From Brevundimonas sp. UBA4553 (GTDB lineage: Bacteria; Pseudomonadota; Alphaproteobacteria; Caulobacterales; Caulobacteraceae): a stretch of DNA of 64,000 nucleotides. This document shows, in pieces, positions 1 through 7,073 of the stretch. Location of the stretch: contig NZ_DGLD01000003.1 of the NCBI RefSeq assembly GCF_002387245.1, forward strand, positions 1-64,000, in the 5' to 3' direction. The stretch's first letter is position 1; each line of letters begins with the position of its first letter. The notes below the pieces were generated by a model, which ran no database searches, had not been told where the DNA came from, and saw nothing but the letters and a program-made list of their open reading frames with translations. The translations under genes and the position numbers were made by a program.

Positions 1-21
1 CAAATCCTGCTCCCGCACCCA
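1..21 (+). tRNA. 3' end of a tRNA gene (partial, cut by window edge)
   Basis: The first 21 bases read as the end of a T-loop (CAAAT), a five-base T-stem strand (CCTGC), a seven-base acceptor strand (TCCCGCA), a discriminator base C and CCA. A Rho-independent terminator follows at once. The T-arm and the A at position 72 resemble bacterial initiator tRNA-Met, but initiator tRNAs normally have A73, not C, so this may instead be an altered copy left at an attachment site. The anticodon is outside the window, so the identity is not proven. Confidence 0.5.
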
Positions 22-27
22 CAAATA

Positions 28-56
28 CCTCACAGGTCTCGCCTGTGAGGTTTTTT
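28..56 (+). terminator. Rho-independent terminator after the tRNA end
   Basis: A perfect 9-bp stem, CCTCACAGG (28-36) with CCTGTGAGG (42-50), has a 5-base loop and is followed by six T (51-56). It sits seven bases after the tRNA CCA end. Confidence 0.85.
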
Positions 57-214
57 GCTTTTTGGGCCTGACCCAGCGCCAAAAGTGCGGCCAGGCTGCC
101 GTGCACCTTCAGCTGGAAACGACCCAGGCCCTCCGCCCGGGTGAAGTCGACGCGCTCGATCAGAAGGCCCATGGGCTGCTTCGAAACGTGGCCTTTAAAA
201 AGGGCTCGCCAAAC

Positions 215-442
215 TCACGTTTCCGGTCTTCTCTGACGGGATAACAATAATCGTTGAAGTCTCGCTTTACCCGAGGAGCCACGATGGAAGAGCGGCGCTC
301 CGAGCCATTGCTCGAGTGTCCTCATAAGCTGCCCGACGGCTGCGGGAGTAACATTGAGTTCGGCCGCCGCTAGCGAGAAACTGCCGTGTCGGGCGCTGGC
401 TTCGAAGGCGCGCAAAGCGTTGAGGTGGACCGGCGATCGCAT
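215..442 (-). pseudogene. LysR-family regulator, N-terminal fragment
   Basis: The first 60 or so residues are a clear LysR winged-helix domain of the GcvA type (ALRAFEASARHGSFSLAAAELNVTPAAV, then a QLMRTLEQWLG recognition/linker region and LFHR). After SSGKARL the family resemblance stops, and the frame ends at TGA after 75 codons. A normal LysR protein is about 300 residues and carries a C-terminal effector domain, so this is a truncated gene. The stop is followed in the same frame by the recombinase remnant, so the break looks like an insertion or deletion junction at the edge of a lost mobile element. It is unlikely to be functional. Confidence 0.7.
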
Positions 443-543
443 GGGCGCGCAGCATATACAGCCTGCCGACCCCGTCGAGGTGATCCACGCGAACGTCTGG
501 AAAGTGCATCGGCCTCGGTGACCGCTTATGGCGCATCACAGAC

Positions 544-921
544 TCAATGATCGTGTGAGCGTTTTCTCCAGTTGAGGCCGTGGGCGGTCGCAAGCACCAG
601 GCCGCCAACTGTGGTGACGAGCGTCTCCAACTCATGGCTGGGCCATTCCGCCGCAGCGAGGAACAGAAGCAGGACGCCGAACGCCGCCAAGCTGAGCAGA
701 CGCCAGTTTCGGCGGCCGTCGATCATCGGGCGCGACAGGCTCCAGGCCGCGAGGGGCGCCGCTGTGGCGGCGAACACCCAGTGCACCCAAGGCGCATCGG
801 TTAACAGGCCCAGGAAGGGCAGGGCGGCGGCGAGAAGGGGCAACGCCAGGCAGTGGATCATGCAGAGCGCCGATAAGCCTATGGCGGCGGCGTCGCCCCA
901 AGTCTGGATACGAGTGGTCAA
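544..921 (-). CDS. MerC domain-containing small membrane protein
   Basis: This 125-residue inner-membrane protein matches the MerC mercury-transport family. It has four hydrophobic segments, and the first contains the metal-binding pattern with paired Cys and His (SALCMIHCLALPLL, residues 17-30). It ends in a His-containing tail (KRSHDH). The start is TTG with AAGGAA eight bases upstream. The neighbouring gene on the same strand is a ZnuD-type zinc receptor behind a Zur-like box, so a role in zinc rather than mercury handling is more likely here; no merA, merP or merT is present. The 258-bp gap to the receptor holds a strong hairpin, so co-transcription is unproven. Confidence 0.8.
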   Translation of the reverse strand: MTTRIQTWGDAAAIGLSALCMIHCLALPLLAAALPFLGLLTDAPWVHWVFAATAAPLAAWSLSRPMIDGRRNWRLLSLAAFGVLLLFLAAAEWPSHELETLVTTVGGLVLATAHGLNWRKRSHDH

Positions 922-1130
922 GGCGTTCCTTTCGGGAAAGTGGCCGCGACGCGGGGAGAGGCGCGGCCGGGAGGGATCGGAAGCTCAGTCGAGCGCCGGC
1001 GCGAACCGTGCGCCTGCTCAGGGGGGGGCGGTAACGCGGGAAGGAGGTACGACATCGGACCGTCTCGTCGGTCAGCTTGGAGGCGATGAGATGCTGGGAA
1101 GATGACTTTGCCGCGGAGGAAGGGGCCTTG

Positions 1131-1160
1131 CAGGGCGGGGAGGCTGTCCCCGCCCTGTTT
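1131..1160. terminator. Strong GC-rich hairpin downstream of the zinc receptor
   Basis: CAGGGCGGGGA (1131-1141) pairs perfectly with TCCCCGCCCTG (1147-1157) around a 5-base loop. The T-run (TTT) is on the plus-strand side. No plus-strand gene ends just before it, so it may act as a transcript end or stabilising hairpin for the minus-strand receptor mRNA. The rest of 922-1179 shows no convincing gene. Confidence 0.5.
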
Positions 1161-1179
1161 CGACGGCAGGCGGTGCGGA

Positions 1180-3246
1180 TCAGAATCGTGCGCGGAAGCC
1201 GAGAACAATGTTGCGGCCGCGCAAGGGCGCCAGGTTGCTGATGAAGGAGGCGTGGTTCAGCGCCTTTTCGTCCAGCAGATTGGTTCCGCGCAGGAAGATC
1301 TGGCCATCGATGTCGCCCAGACCAACTCCGTCCAGCCCCACGTCGTAGGCGAGGGTGGCGTTGACCATCTCATAGCCGGGGGTCTTGGTTTCGAAGGCGG
1401 CGATGCGGTCCTGCTCGAAGACGTGGACGTATTCGAGATTGCCGGACCAGACGCCCTGATAGAAGTCGCCGCGCGCGCCGAGGCGGCCCGCCGGAATGCG
1501 CGGCAGGTCGCCGCCGTCGCCCTTGAGATCGGCCCGGACATAGTCGCCGAAGACCGTGGCCGACAGGCCGGGCCGGAAGTCGTGCGTGATCTGGCCTTCG
1601 ATACCGGTGAAGCGAGCGTCGGCCTGGGTGTAGCGGATCAGGCGGAAGTCCTCGAACTGGTCGAGGGTGTCGGCGAAGATGTAGCCGTCGTAGTCGTAGT
1701 GATAGAGGCTGGCGGCGAAGGTGGTGGCGCCTTCGGTCTTCTTCAGCGCCAGCTCGATCGAGTTGGCCGTCTCGACGTCGAGGCTGGCTGTGCCGATCTC
1801 ATAGGTGTTGGTCGCCAGGTGGACGCCGCGCGCATAGAGCTCCTGGGCGGTCGGGGCGCGCTGCGATCGCGCGACCGACAGGGTGGCGACATAGCCGGGC
1901 GTGAAGGTCCAGCTTGCGGCGGCCGAGGCCGAGAAGGGCGAGTGGCTCGTGTCGGCCCGTCCCAGGGCGCGGGCGTCCTGCCATTCCTGACGCAGGGCGC
2001 CTTCGAAACGCCAGTCGCCGGTCGCATACTCTTCCATGAGGAAGAGGGCGTGGTTCTCGGTCCGGCTCTCGGGGATGAAGGATTCCGCGCCGACGGCGGC
2101 GAAGTCGCTGCGCGAGGTCTGGGCGCCGATCACGCCGCGCACCCCGCCGATGGCGGCGTGCTGCACCTCGACACGGGCGTCATAGCCCTCGTTGGTGAAG
2201 GTGGTGGCGATCTCGCCGTCGTCGATCTCGTCGTGGCGATAGTCGGTGAAGCCCCCGCGGAAGCGGATGCGCTCGACCCCGGCGAACGGATCCTCGATCT
2301 CGCCCCGCACGTCCACGCGCTTGCTGATCAGGTCGACGATCGGGACATGGTCATGATCGTGGTCGTGATCATGATCGTGGTCATGGTCGTCTTCGCCGTG
2401 GTCGTGACCGCCGCAGTGCAGGCTGGAGCCGTGCGGATGGCAGGACTCGTATTCGTGGCTGTGGCCGGGCAGGCCGTATTCGCTGCGCTGTTCCGTATAG
2501 GCGGCCCCCAGATAGCCGCGCGAACCGATCCACGACAGGCCGAGCGTCGCGGTCGAACTGCGGTTAAAGGACCCGTCCAGGGTCGCCTCGTCGAAGTCGG
2601 GAACCTCATAGTCGTCGGTGCGGCGTCCGGCCGCCTCGACGCGGATGGCGAAGGACCCGGTGCCGGCGGTCAGGCCGACCACGCCGGCTTCTTCATTGTC
2701 GGCCGTGCCCAGACGGAACTCGGCGACGCCCTCGCCTCCGTTCTCGGGAACGCGCGTCGGGATCTTCTTGTCGATCAGGTTGACCGCGCCGCCGATGGCG
2801 CCCCCGCCATAGAGCAGGGCGGAGGGGCCGCGCAGGATCTCGACGCCTTCCAGCAGCAGGGGCTCGCCTGAAACTGCGTGGTCCGGCGAGACCTCGGAGG
2901 CGTCCATCAGGGCCGAGCCGTCGGTCAGCACTTTTACGCGCGGCGCCGTCTGGCCGCGGATGACCGGGCGGCTGGCCCCGCCGCCGAAGGTGTCGGAGTT
3001 GACTCCCGGCAGACCGTTCAGGGTTTCGCCCAGGGTGGATTGCCGACGCTGGACCAGTTCGTCGCCGCGCAGCACCGCCACGCTGGAGACCACCTCCTTG
3101 CTGGATCGGCCGAGGGCGTCGGCAGTGACGATCACATCATCGACGCGGGTCGTGGCGGGGCCGGATTGAGGCAGGGCGTCCGCCCAGGCGGCGCTCGAAA
3201 GGGCGGAAAAACTCGCGGCTGCGAGCAGGATTGATCTTGAGTGCAT
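1180..3246 (-). CDS. znuD: ZnuD-like TonB-dependent zinc receptor with His/Asp-rich loop
   Basis: This 688-residue outer-membrane receptor has a signal peptide ending near AWA-DA, a TonB-box-like stretch (VDDVIVTA), a plug domain (VEILRGPSALLYGGGAIGGAVN) and a 22-strand barrel ending in the usual C-terminal aromatic (GFRARF). An extracellular loop around residues 270-305 is loaded with His, Asp and Cys, including a run of alternating His-Asp (bases about 2342-2395). Neisserial ZnuD carries comparable His-rich loops. A Zur-like operator lies 33 bp upstream of the ATG. The likely role is high-affinity zinc capture at the cell surface, powered by TonB-ExbBD. Cobalt or nickel uptake is a less likely alternative. 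Confidence 0.85.
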   Translation of the reverse strand: MHSRSILLAAASFSALSSAAWADALPQSGPATTRVDDVIVTADALGRSSKEVVSSVAVLRGDELVQRRQSTLGETLNGLPGVNSDTFGGGASRPVIRGQTAPRVKVLTDGSALMDASEVSPDHAVSGEPLLLEGVEILRGPSALLYGGGAIGGAVNLIDKKIPTRVPENGGEGVAEFRLGTADNEEAGVVGLTAGTGSFAIRVEAAGRRTDDYEVPDFDEATLDGSFNRSSTATLGLSWIGSRGYLGAAYTEQRSEYGLPGHSHEYESCHPHGSSLHCGGHDHGEDDHDHDHDHDHDHDHVPIVDLISKRVDVRGEIEDPFAGVERIRFRGGFTDYRHDEIDDGEIATTFTNEGYDARVEVQHAAIGGVRGVIGAQTSRSDFAAVGAESFIPESRTENHALFLMEEYATGDWRFEGALRQEWQDARALGRADTSHSPFSASAAASWTFTPGYVATLSVARSQRAPTAQELYARGVHLATNTYEIGTASLDVETANSIELALKKTEGATTFAASLYHYDYDGYIFADTLDQFEDFRLIRYTQADARFTGIEGQITHDFRPGLSATVFGDYVRADLKGDGGDLPRIPAGRLGARGDFYQGVWSGNLEYVHVFEQDRIAAFETKTPGYEMVNATLAYDVGLDGVGLGDIDGQIFLRGTNLLDEKALNHASFISNLAPLRGRNIVLGFRARF

Positions 3247-3278
3247 GACGCTCCCCGTTCATTAAGAGAGTCGCTATT

Positions 3279-3295
3279 ATGTTATACCGTAACAT
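3279..3295. promoter_or_regulatory. Zur-box-like operator
   Basis: ATGTTATACCGTAACAT is an inverted repeat with ATGTTA/TAACAT half-sites. It differs from the Zur consensus of Proteobacteria (ATGTTATANTATAACAT) at only two bases. It lies between the divergent zinc receptor (start 3246) and the HTH gene (start 3320), so it can control either or both. Its placement ahead of a zinc receptor supports the assignment. Confidence 0.75.
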
Positions 3296-3319
3296 CTATC
3301 AAGCGAGCTTGAGCGGAGA

Positions 3320-3607
3320 TTGAGAATGAGGGGTGAGGGGGCTGTTGAAAGGGCGGAGCAGGTGCAAGTCGCGGTTTGGCGACTGATCGGTCAGGCTTAT
3401 CGGACGCGCAGAGCGAACGGTCTCAACCAGTCGGAACTGGCGAGAAGGCTTGGCGTCCCGCGCGGGCAGGTCTGCTTGTGGTTGCGGGACCGGGAGCGGA
3501 TGACGCTGAAGGCGGCGGCCCGCTTGGCGGACGCCATGGGTTTCGATCTCGACGTGAGGCTGGTTCGTCGCTCGGCGCCGGGGCCTGAACAGGCGGAGAG
3601 GCAATGA
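3320..3607 (+). CDS. XRE-type helix-turn-helix protein
   Basis: A 95-residue protein with a central helix-turn-helix (residues about 37-60: LNQSELARRLGVPRGQVCLWL) followed by a helix AARLADAMGFDLDVRLV, the typical layout of a single-domain Cro/CI (XRE) regulator. The start shown is TTG at 3320; an ATG at 3326 would remove two residues. The stop overlaps the next start (ATGA at 3604-3607), so it is translationally coupled to the methyltransferase-like gene. The pairing is not a type II restriction-modification system that I recognise, since the partner lacks obvious DNA methylase motifs. Function unknown. Confidence 0.7.
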   Translation: MRMRGEGAVERAEQVQVAVWRLIGQAYRTRRANGLNQSELARRLGVPRGQVCLWLRDRERMTLKAAARLADAMGFDLDVRLVRRSAPGPEQAERQ

Positions 3608-4353
3608 GCCTGTTCGAACACGTCGTGGCCTTGCAGGGAGGTCTGCCCTGGGGGCGGTTTCTGGACGCCGGCACTGGCGTTAATTCAAGCCTCTGGAGCA
3701 CGAAGTTGGACACCGAGGCGTGGACGGGCGTGACCGCCGCGGCCGGACATGCAGACCAGGTGCGCGCCTCGGTCGGCGCGCGTTTTCGCTCGCAGGACAG
3801 GCTGCTGCTCGGCAACTGGACGGACGAGAGCCTGTTGGCGGGTGAGGTCCATGACACGGTTCTGGCCGATTATCTGATCGGCGCCGTGGAAGGGTTCGCG
3901 CCCTATTTCCAGCAGTCGTTGCTGGGCCGATTGAGGCCTCTCACGGGACGGCGGCTCTATGTCGTTGGGCTTGACCCCTATGTCGTCGGCCCCGCCGATA
4001 CGGACGAAGCTCGGATGGTGCGTGAGATCGGCAGGCTTCGCGACGCGGTTCTGATGCTTGCCGATGAGACGCCCTATCGCGAGTATCCTGCGGAGTGGAC
4101 GTTGAACGCCCTCGCAAACGCCGGCTTCAGGGTGCTGTCGGCCAGACGTTTTCCCAATCGCTACAAGGCGAAATGGGTGAATGGCCAACTGGACATGGCA
4201 GTGCGACGACTGCCGCGGATCGCGGATCGCGGCCTGGCGCGAAGCCTTGCCTTGATGATCGAACGGGTTCGCGATGAAGGGCTCGCGCTTTGTGCTGAGC
4301 GCAACGGTTTGAGACATGGCGCTGATTACATTGTGGCGTGCGAGCCGATCTAA
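3604..4353 (+). CDS. SAM-dependent methyltransferase-like protein
   Basis: A 249-residue cytosolic protein. RFLDAGTGVNSSLW near residue 18 fits motif I of class I methyltransferases, and DTVLADYLIGAVEGFAPYFQQSLLGRLRPL near residues 85-115 fits the strand/helix around motif IV. The remainder has no DPPY or IPCQ motif, so a DNA methylase is unlikely. Its start overlaps the stop of the HTH gene. The substrate cannot be told from sequence. The Zur-like box upstream of this operon may mean metal-dependent expression, but that is only an inference. Confidence 0.55.
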   Translation: MSLFEHVVALQGGLPWGRFLDAGTGVNSSLWSTKLDTEAWTGVTAAAGHADQVRASVGARFRSQDRLLLGNWTDESLLAGEVHDTVLADYLIGAVEGFAPYFQQSLLGRLRPLTGRRLYVVGLDPYVVGPADTDEARMVREIGRLRDAVLMLADETPYREYPAEWTLNALANAGFRVLSARRFPNRYKAKWVNGQLDMAVRRLPRIADRGLARSLALMIERVRDEGLALCAERNGLRHGADYIVACEPI

Positions 4354-4377
4354 TGTCGCCTTCGGGCTCTGGCTCCA

Positions 4378-4653
4378 ATGACCGCATGTGGCGCATCCGC
4401 GCGATGGCCCGAGGTCCGACGCGGCGCGCTAAAGCTTGGCGCGCGAGCGCGGGACGTTCAGTCCTTCGACGACCTGGTCGTCCATTTGGATCCCGGCCCT
4501 GGGAGCGCGACGCCCACGGCGCTCGCATCCATGATGGCGCGTATCGCGGCGCCCCCCTGTCCGGGCGAATATGACCCCGATCGCGTTCAGGCGCTGACCC
4601 AGGCGGTTATTCAGTCGCGGCGAGAAGCGCATGCGGCCGAGGCAATCGCATAA
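4378..4653 (+). CDS. Short hypothetical protein
   Basis: An open frame of 91 codons begins 24 bp after the methyltransferase-like gene and ends just before a palindromic operator. The protein has an acidic middle (SFDDLVVHLDPG) and a helical C-terminus (DPDRVQALTQAVIQSRREAHAAEAIA). I do not recognise a family. No strong ribosome-binding site is visible, and the N-terminal 25 residues are Arg/Ala-rich as in spurious frames of GC-rich DNA, so the gene may be shorter or not real. The position suggests a third gene of the same operon. Confidence 0.35.
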   Translation: MTACGASARWPEVRRGALKLGARARDVQSFDDLVVHLDPGPGSATPTALASMMARIAAPPCPGEYDPDRVQALTQAVIQSRREAHAAEAIA

Positions 4654-4655
4654 TC

Positions 4656-4675
4656 ATATAAGGATATCTTTATAT
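4656..4675. promoter_or_regulatory. SamR-like palindromic operator
   Basis: ATATAAGGATATCTTTATAT is a 20-bp palindrome with a single mismatched pair. As I recall, the SAM-responsive ArsR-family regulator SamR of alphaproteobacteria binds ATATAAAGATATCTTTATAT-type sites ahead of methionine-cycle genes; this copy differs at one base. A possible -35 box (TTGACT, 4681-4686) follows directly. Its place upstream of the riboswitch and mesXD supports control by methionine/SAM status. Confidence 0.6.
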
Positions 4676-4717
4676 CGCGATTGACTTTGACGGCAGGCGT
4701 GTCATGTTCACGCCGTC

Positions 4718-4910
4718 GTGGTTCTGCGCGCGGTCCTCGGACTGCGCGGAGCTAAGAGGGAAGCCGGTGAGACCTCGGTCGATGCCGGCGCTGCCCCCGC
4801 AACTGTGAGCGGCGAGTTGAAGGTCCATTTCGTGTCACTGGGGGTTCGCCTCCGGGAAGGCCGGACCGGAGACGATGACCCGTGAGCCAGGAGACCTGCC
4901 TCGACAGATA
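4718..4910 (+). promoter_or_regulatory. Cobalamin (AdoCbl) riboswitch
   Basis: The core signatures appear in order: GAAGCCGGTGAGA, GCTGCCCCCGCAACTGTGAG (about 4790-4809), CACTGGG, GGGAAGG and the B12 box GAGCCAGGAGACCTGCC (4884-4900). The leader continues 115 bases to mesX. A GC-rich stem (GGGACG 4957-4962 with CGTCCC 4983-4988) may belong to the expression platform. Riboswitches of this class turn genes off when B12 is plentiful, which fits a B12-independent methionine synthase downstream. The ends of the aptamer are approximate. Confidence 0.93.
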
Positions 4911-5025
4911 ACGTCCTCCGGCGGGGTGTCCGGTCAGGTCGCATGAGCGCCGCGACGGGACGATTCCGCGCGAGCGGTCGCGCGTCCCTGTCCGCTGTCT
5001 CGCCACAGCATCAACGGCAGAGACC

Positions 5026-6012
5026 ATGGCGAGCAGCGAATTCACCTTCAGCATCAAGCGCACCCCGCTCGACGAGAATTACGTTCCCGCCGAGAACACG
5101 CGGATCACGACCAACTTCGCCAACCTGGCCAGGGGCGAGAGCCGTCAGGAGAACCTGCGCAACACGCTGAGGATGATCGACAACCGGTTCAACTCGCTGG
5201 CGCACACGGACAATCCGAAAGGCGATCGCTACGCGGTCGAACTCCAGATCGTCTCCGTCGAGATGAGCCTGGCTCCCGGTGAAGGGACGGACAGCTTTCC
5301 GCTGATCGAAATCCTTCAGACGACGATTGTCGATCAGCAGACCGGCGAGCGGATCGACGGGATCGTCGGGAACAACTTCTCCTCCTATGTCCGCGACTAC
5401 GACTTCAGCGTGGTCCTGCCGGCGCACATGAAGGCCAATCCTGGCGCCTTTGCACCGGCGGATTTCGGCGACCTGCACGGCAAGCTGTTCAGGCATTTCC
5501 TGAATTCGAGCGCCTATCGCGACAATTTCGGCAAGCCGCCGGTCATCTGTCTGAGCGTGTCGAGCAACAAGACCTATCACCGCACCGGCGATGAGCACGT
5601 CGTCATGGGCCTGGAATATGGGAACGACGCCTTCTCGCCGACCGACGAGTATTTCGCGAAGATGGGCATGAAGGTCCGCTACTTCATGCCCAAGGGTAGC
5701 GTGGCGCCCTTCGCCTTCTACCACGTCGGCGATCTGACGGCGGACTACACCGACTTGGAGCTGGTCAGCACGATCAGCACCATGGAGACCTTCCAGAAAA
5801 TCTACCGTCCCGAGATCTACAACGCCAACTCCCCGGCTTCGGAAGAGTATCAGCCCAGTCTGAAGCGCCAGGACTATTCGCTGACCCGCATCGTCTACGA
5901 CCGCGAGGAACGCAGTCGACTGGCCGTCGAACAGGGCCAGTTCGTCGAGGAGCGCTTCATCAAGCCGCACCGTGCCCTGCTGGACCAGTGGTCCGCCAAC
6001 TTCGCCGCCTGA
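5026..6012 (+). CDS. mesX: MesX, DUF1852 partner of the core methionine synthase MesD
   Basis: A 328-residue soluble protein of the DUF1852 family, recognised by FTFSIKRTPLDENYVPAENTRITTNFANLARG at the N-terminus and by its position directly before a short MetE-like synthase. In published genetics, MesX is required together with MesD for methionine formation, apparently with a need for oxygen; its chemistry is unresolved. The ATG at 5026 starts the conserved N-terminus. The gene is first in an operon led by a cobalamin riboswitch, 28 bp ahead of mesD. The full family length is present and there are no breaks. Confidence 0.88.
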   Translation: MASSEFTFSIKRTPLDENYVPAENTRITTNFANLARGESRQENLRNTLRMIDNRFNSLAHTDNPKGDRYAVELQIVSVEMSLAPGEGTDSFPLIEILQTTIVDQQTGERIDGIVGNNFSSYVRDYDFSVVLPAHMKANPGAFAPADFGDLHGKLFRHFLNSSAYRDNFGKPPVICLSVSSNKTYHRTGDEHVVMGLEYGNDAFSPTDEYFAKMGMKVRYFMPKGSVAPFAFYHVGDLTADYTDLELVSTISTMETFQKIYRPEIYNANSPASEEYQPSLKRQDYSLTRIVYDREERSRLAVEQGQFVEERFIKPHRALLDQWSANFAA

Positions 6013-6040
6013 TCAGTCCAGAATTGCAAAGTCATTGATT

Positions 6041-7069
6041 ATGAAAACCCTGTTGCCCACCGCGACCGCCGGCAGTCTGCCCAAACCCGTGTGGCTGGCC
6101 GAACCCGAAACCCTCTGGTCGGCCTGGAAGCTGGAAGGCGACGCCTTGCTTGAGGCCAAGCGTGACGCCCTGCGCCTGTCACTGGACGATCAGCGCCGCG
6201 CCGGTATCGATATCGTCAGCGACGGCGAGCAGACCCGCCAGCATTTCGTCACCACCTTCATCGAGCATCTGGACGGCGTCGATTTCGAGCAGCGCAAGAC
6301 CATGCGCATCCGCAATCGCTATGACGCCAGCGTGCCGGTGGTCGTGGGCGCGGTCAGCCGACCGAAGTCGGTCTTCGTCGAGGACGCGAAATTCCTGCGC
6401 GCCCAGACTGACCAGCCGATCAAATGGGCCCTGCCGGGGCCGATGACGATGATCGACACCCTCTATGACGACCACTACGGCAGCCGCGAGAAACTGGCCT
6501 GGGAGTTCGCCAAGATCCTCAATGAGGAGGCCAGGGAGCTGGAAGCCGCCGGCGTCGACATCATCCAGTTCGACGAGCCCGCCTTCAACGTCTTCTTCGA
6601 CGAGGTCAACGACTGGGGCGTGGCGACGCTGGAGAAGGCGGCCGAGGGGCTGAAATGCGAGACGGCCGTCCACATCTGCTACGGCTACGGCATCAAGGCC
6701 AACACCGACTGGAAGAAGACCCTGGGATCGGAGTGGCGGCAATATGGGGAGGCCTTCCCTAAGCTGCGGACCTCCAGCATCGACATCATTTCGCTCGAGG
6801 CCCAGAATTCTCGCGTGCCGATGGACCTGATCGAACTGATCCGCGGCAAGAAGGTCATGGTTGGAGCCATCGACGTGGCGACCGACGTCATTGAGACGCC
6901 GGAGGAGGTCGCCGACACCCTGCGCAAGGCGCTTCAGTTCGTGGACGCCGACAAGCTCTATCCCGCCACCAACTGCGGCATGGCCCCCCTGTCGCGCCGG
7001 GTCGCCAACGGCAAGCTGAAGGCGCTGAGCGCGGGCGCGGAGATCATCCGGAAAGAACTGTCGGCCTGA
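6041..7069 (+). CDS. mesD: MesD, core-type B12-independent methionine synthase
   Basis: A 342-residue single-barrel protein matching only the C-terminal catalytic half of MetE (which is about 750 residues). Visible features are SDGEQTRQHF near residue 60, the substrate loop PGPMTM near 135, FDEPAFN near 180, and zinc ligands in VHICYGYG (His and Cys, about residue 210) and NCGMAP (Cys, about 311). It transfers a methyl group to homocysteine. It lacks the MetE N-terminal folate-tail domain. I chose the ATG at 6041, where the conserved MKTLLPTATAGSLPKP begins; the open frame extends further upstream into mesX. Partner of MesX. Confidence 0.9.
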   Translation: MKTLLPTATAGSLPKPVWLAEPETLWSAWKLEGDALLEAKRDALRLSLDDQRRAGIDIVSDGEQTRQHFVTTFIEHLDGVDFEQRKTMRIRNRYDASVPVVVGAVSRPKSVFVEDAKFLRAQTDQPIKWALPGPMTMIDTLYDDHYGSREKLAWEFAKILNEEARELEAAGVDIIQFDEPAFNVFFDEVNDWGVATLEKAAEGLKCETAVHICYGYGIKANTDWKKTLGSEWRQYGEAFPKLRTSSIDIISLEAQNSRVPMDLIELIRGKKVMVGAIDVATDVIETPEEVADTLRKALQFVDADKLYPATNCGMAPLSRRVANGKLKALSAGAEIIRKELSA

Positions 7070-7073
7070 TCTC

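Larger units (their letters stand above)
1..214 (-). pseudogene. Remnant of a site-specific recombinase C-terminus overlapping the tRNA 3' end
   Basis: The minus strand has an open frame from 214 to the window edge with the phrases GLLIERVDF, KVHGSLAALLALG and VGAGAGF. From memory, the middle phrase resembles the HGDLAxILAL-type C-terminal segment of large serine recombinases. The VGAGAGF tail is what the antisense of a tRNA T-arm encodes; integrase genes that end inside a tRNA attachment site usually finish this way. The catalytic domain is absent: upstream the same frame has a TGA (215-217) and then a LysR fragment. I infer a decayed integrase end next to its tRNA target. The family is uncertain because only about 70 codons are visible. 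Confidence 0.4.

Noticed and set aside
544..921. Mercury resistance operon
   Set aside because: Only a MerC-type protein is present; merA, merT, merP and merR are not found nearby, and the context is zinc uptake.
2342..2395. CRISPR or other DNA-level repeat array
   Set aside because: The repeat lies inside the receptor frame, codes for alternating His-Asp and has no spacer structure.
1102..2871. Long plus-strand open frame of 589 codons
   Set aside because: It is antisense to the ZnuD-like receptor. The translation is low-complexity Gly/Val/Asp text without a family pattern, as expected from shadow frames in GC-rich DNA.
3320..4353. HTH plus methyltransferase as a restriction-modification or toxin-antitoxin system
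   Set aside because: No DPPY/IPCQ motif, no nuclease and no toxin fold is visible next to it.
4943..5170. Short frame starting after the riboswitch as a possible leader peptide
   Set aside because: It overlaps mesX in another frame and is Arg/Ser/Pro-rich, with no ribosome site or attenuation pattern.
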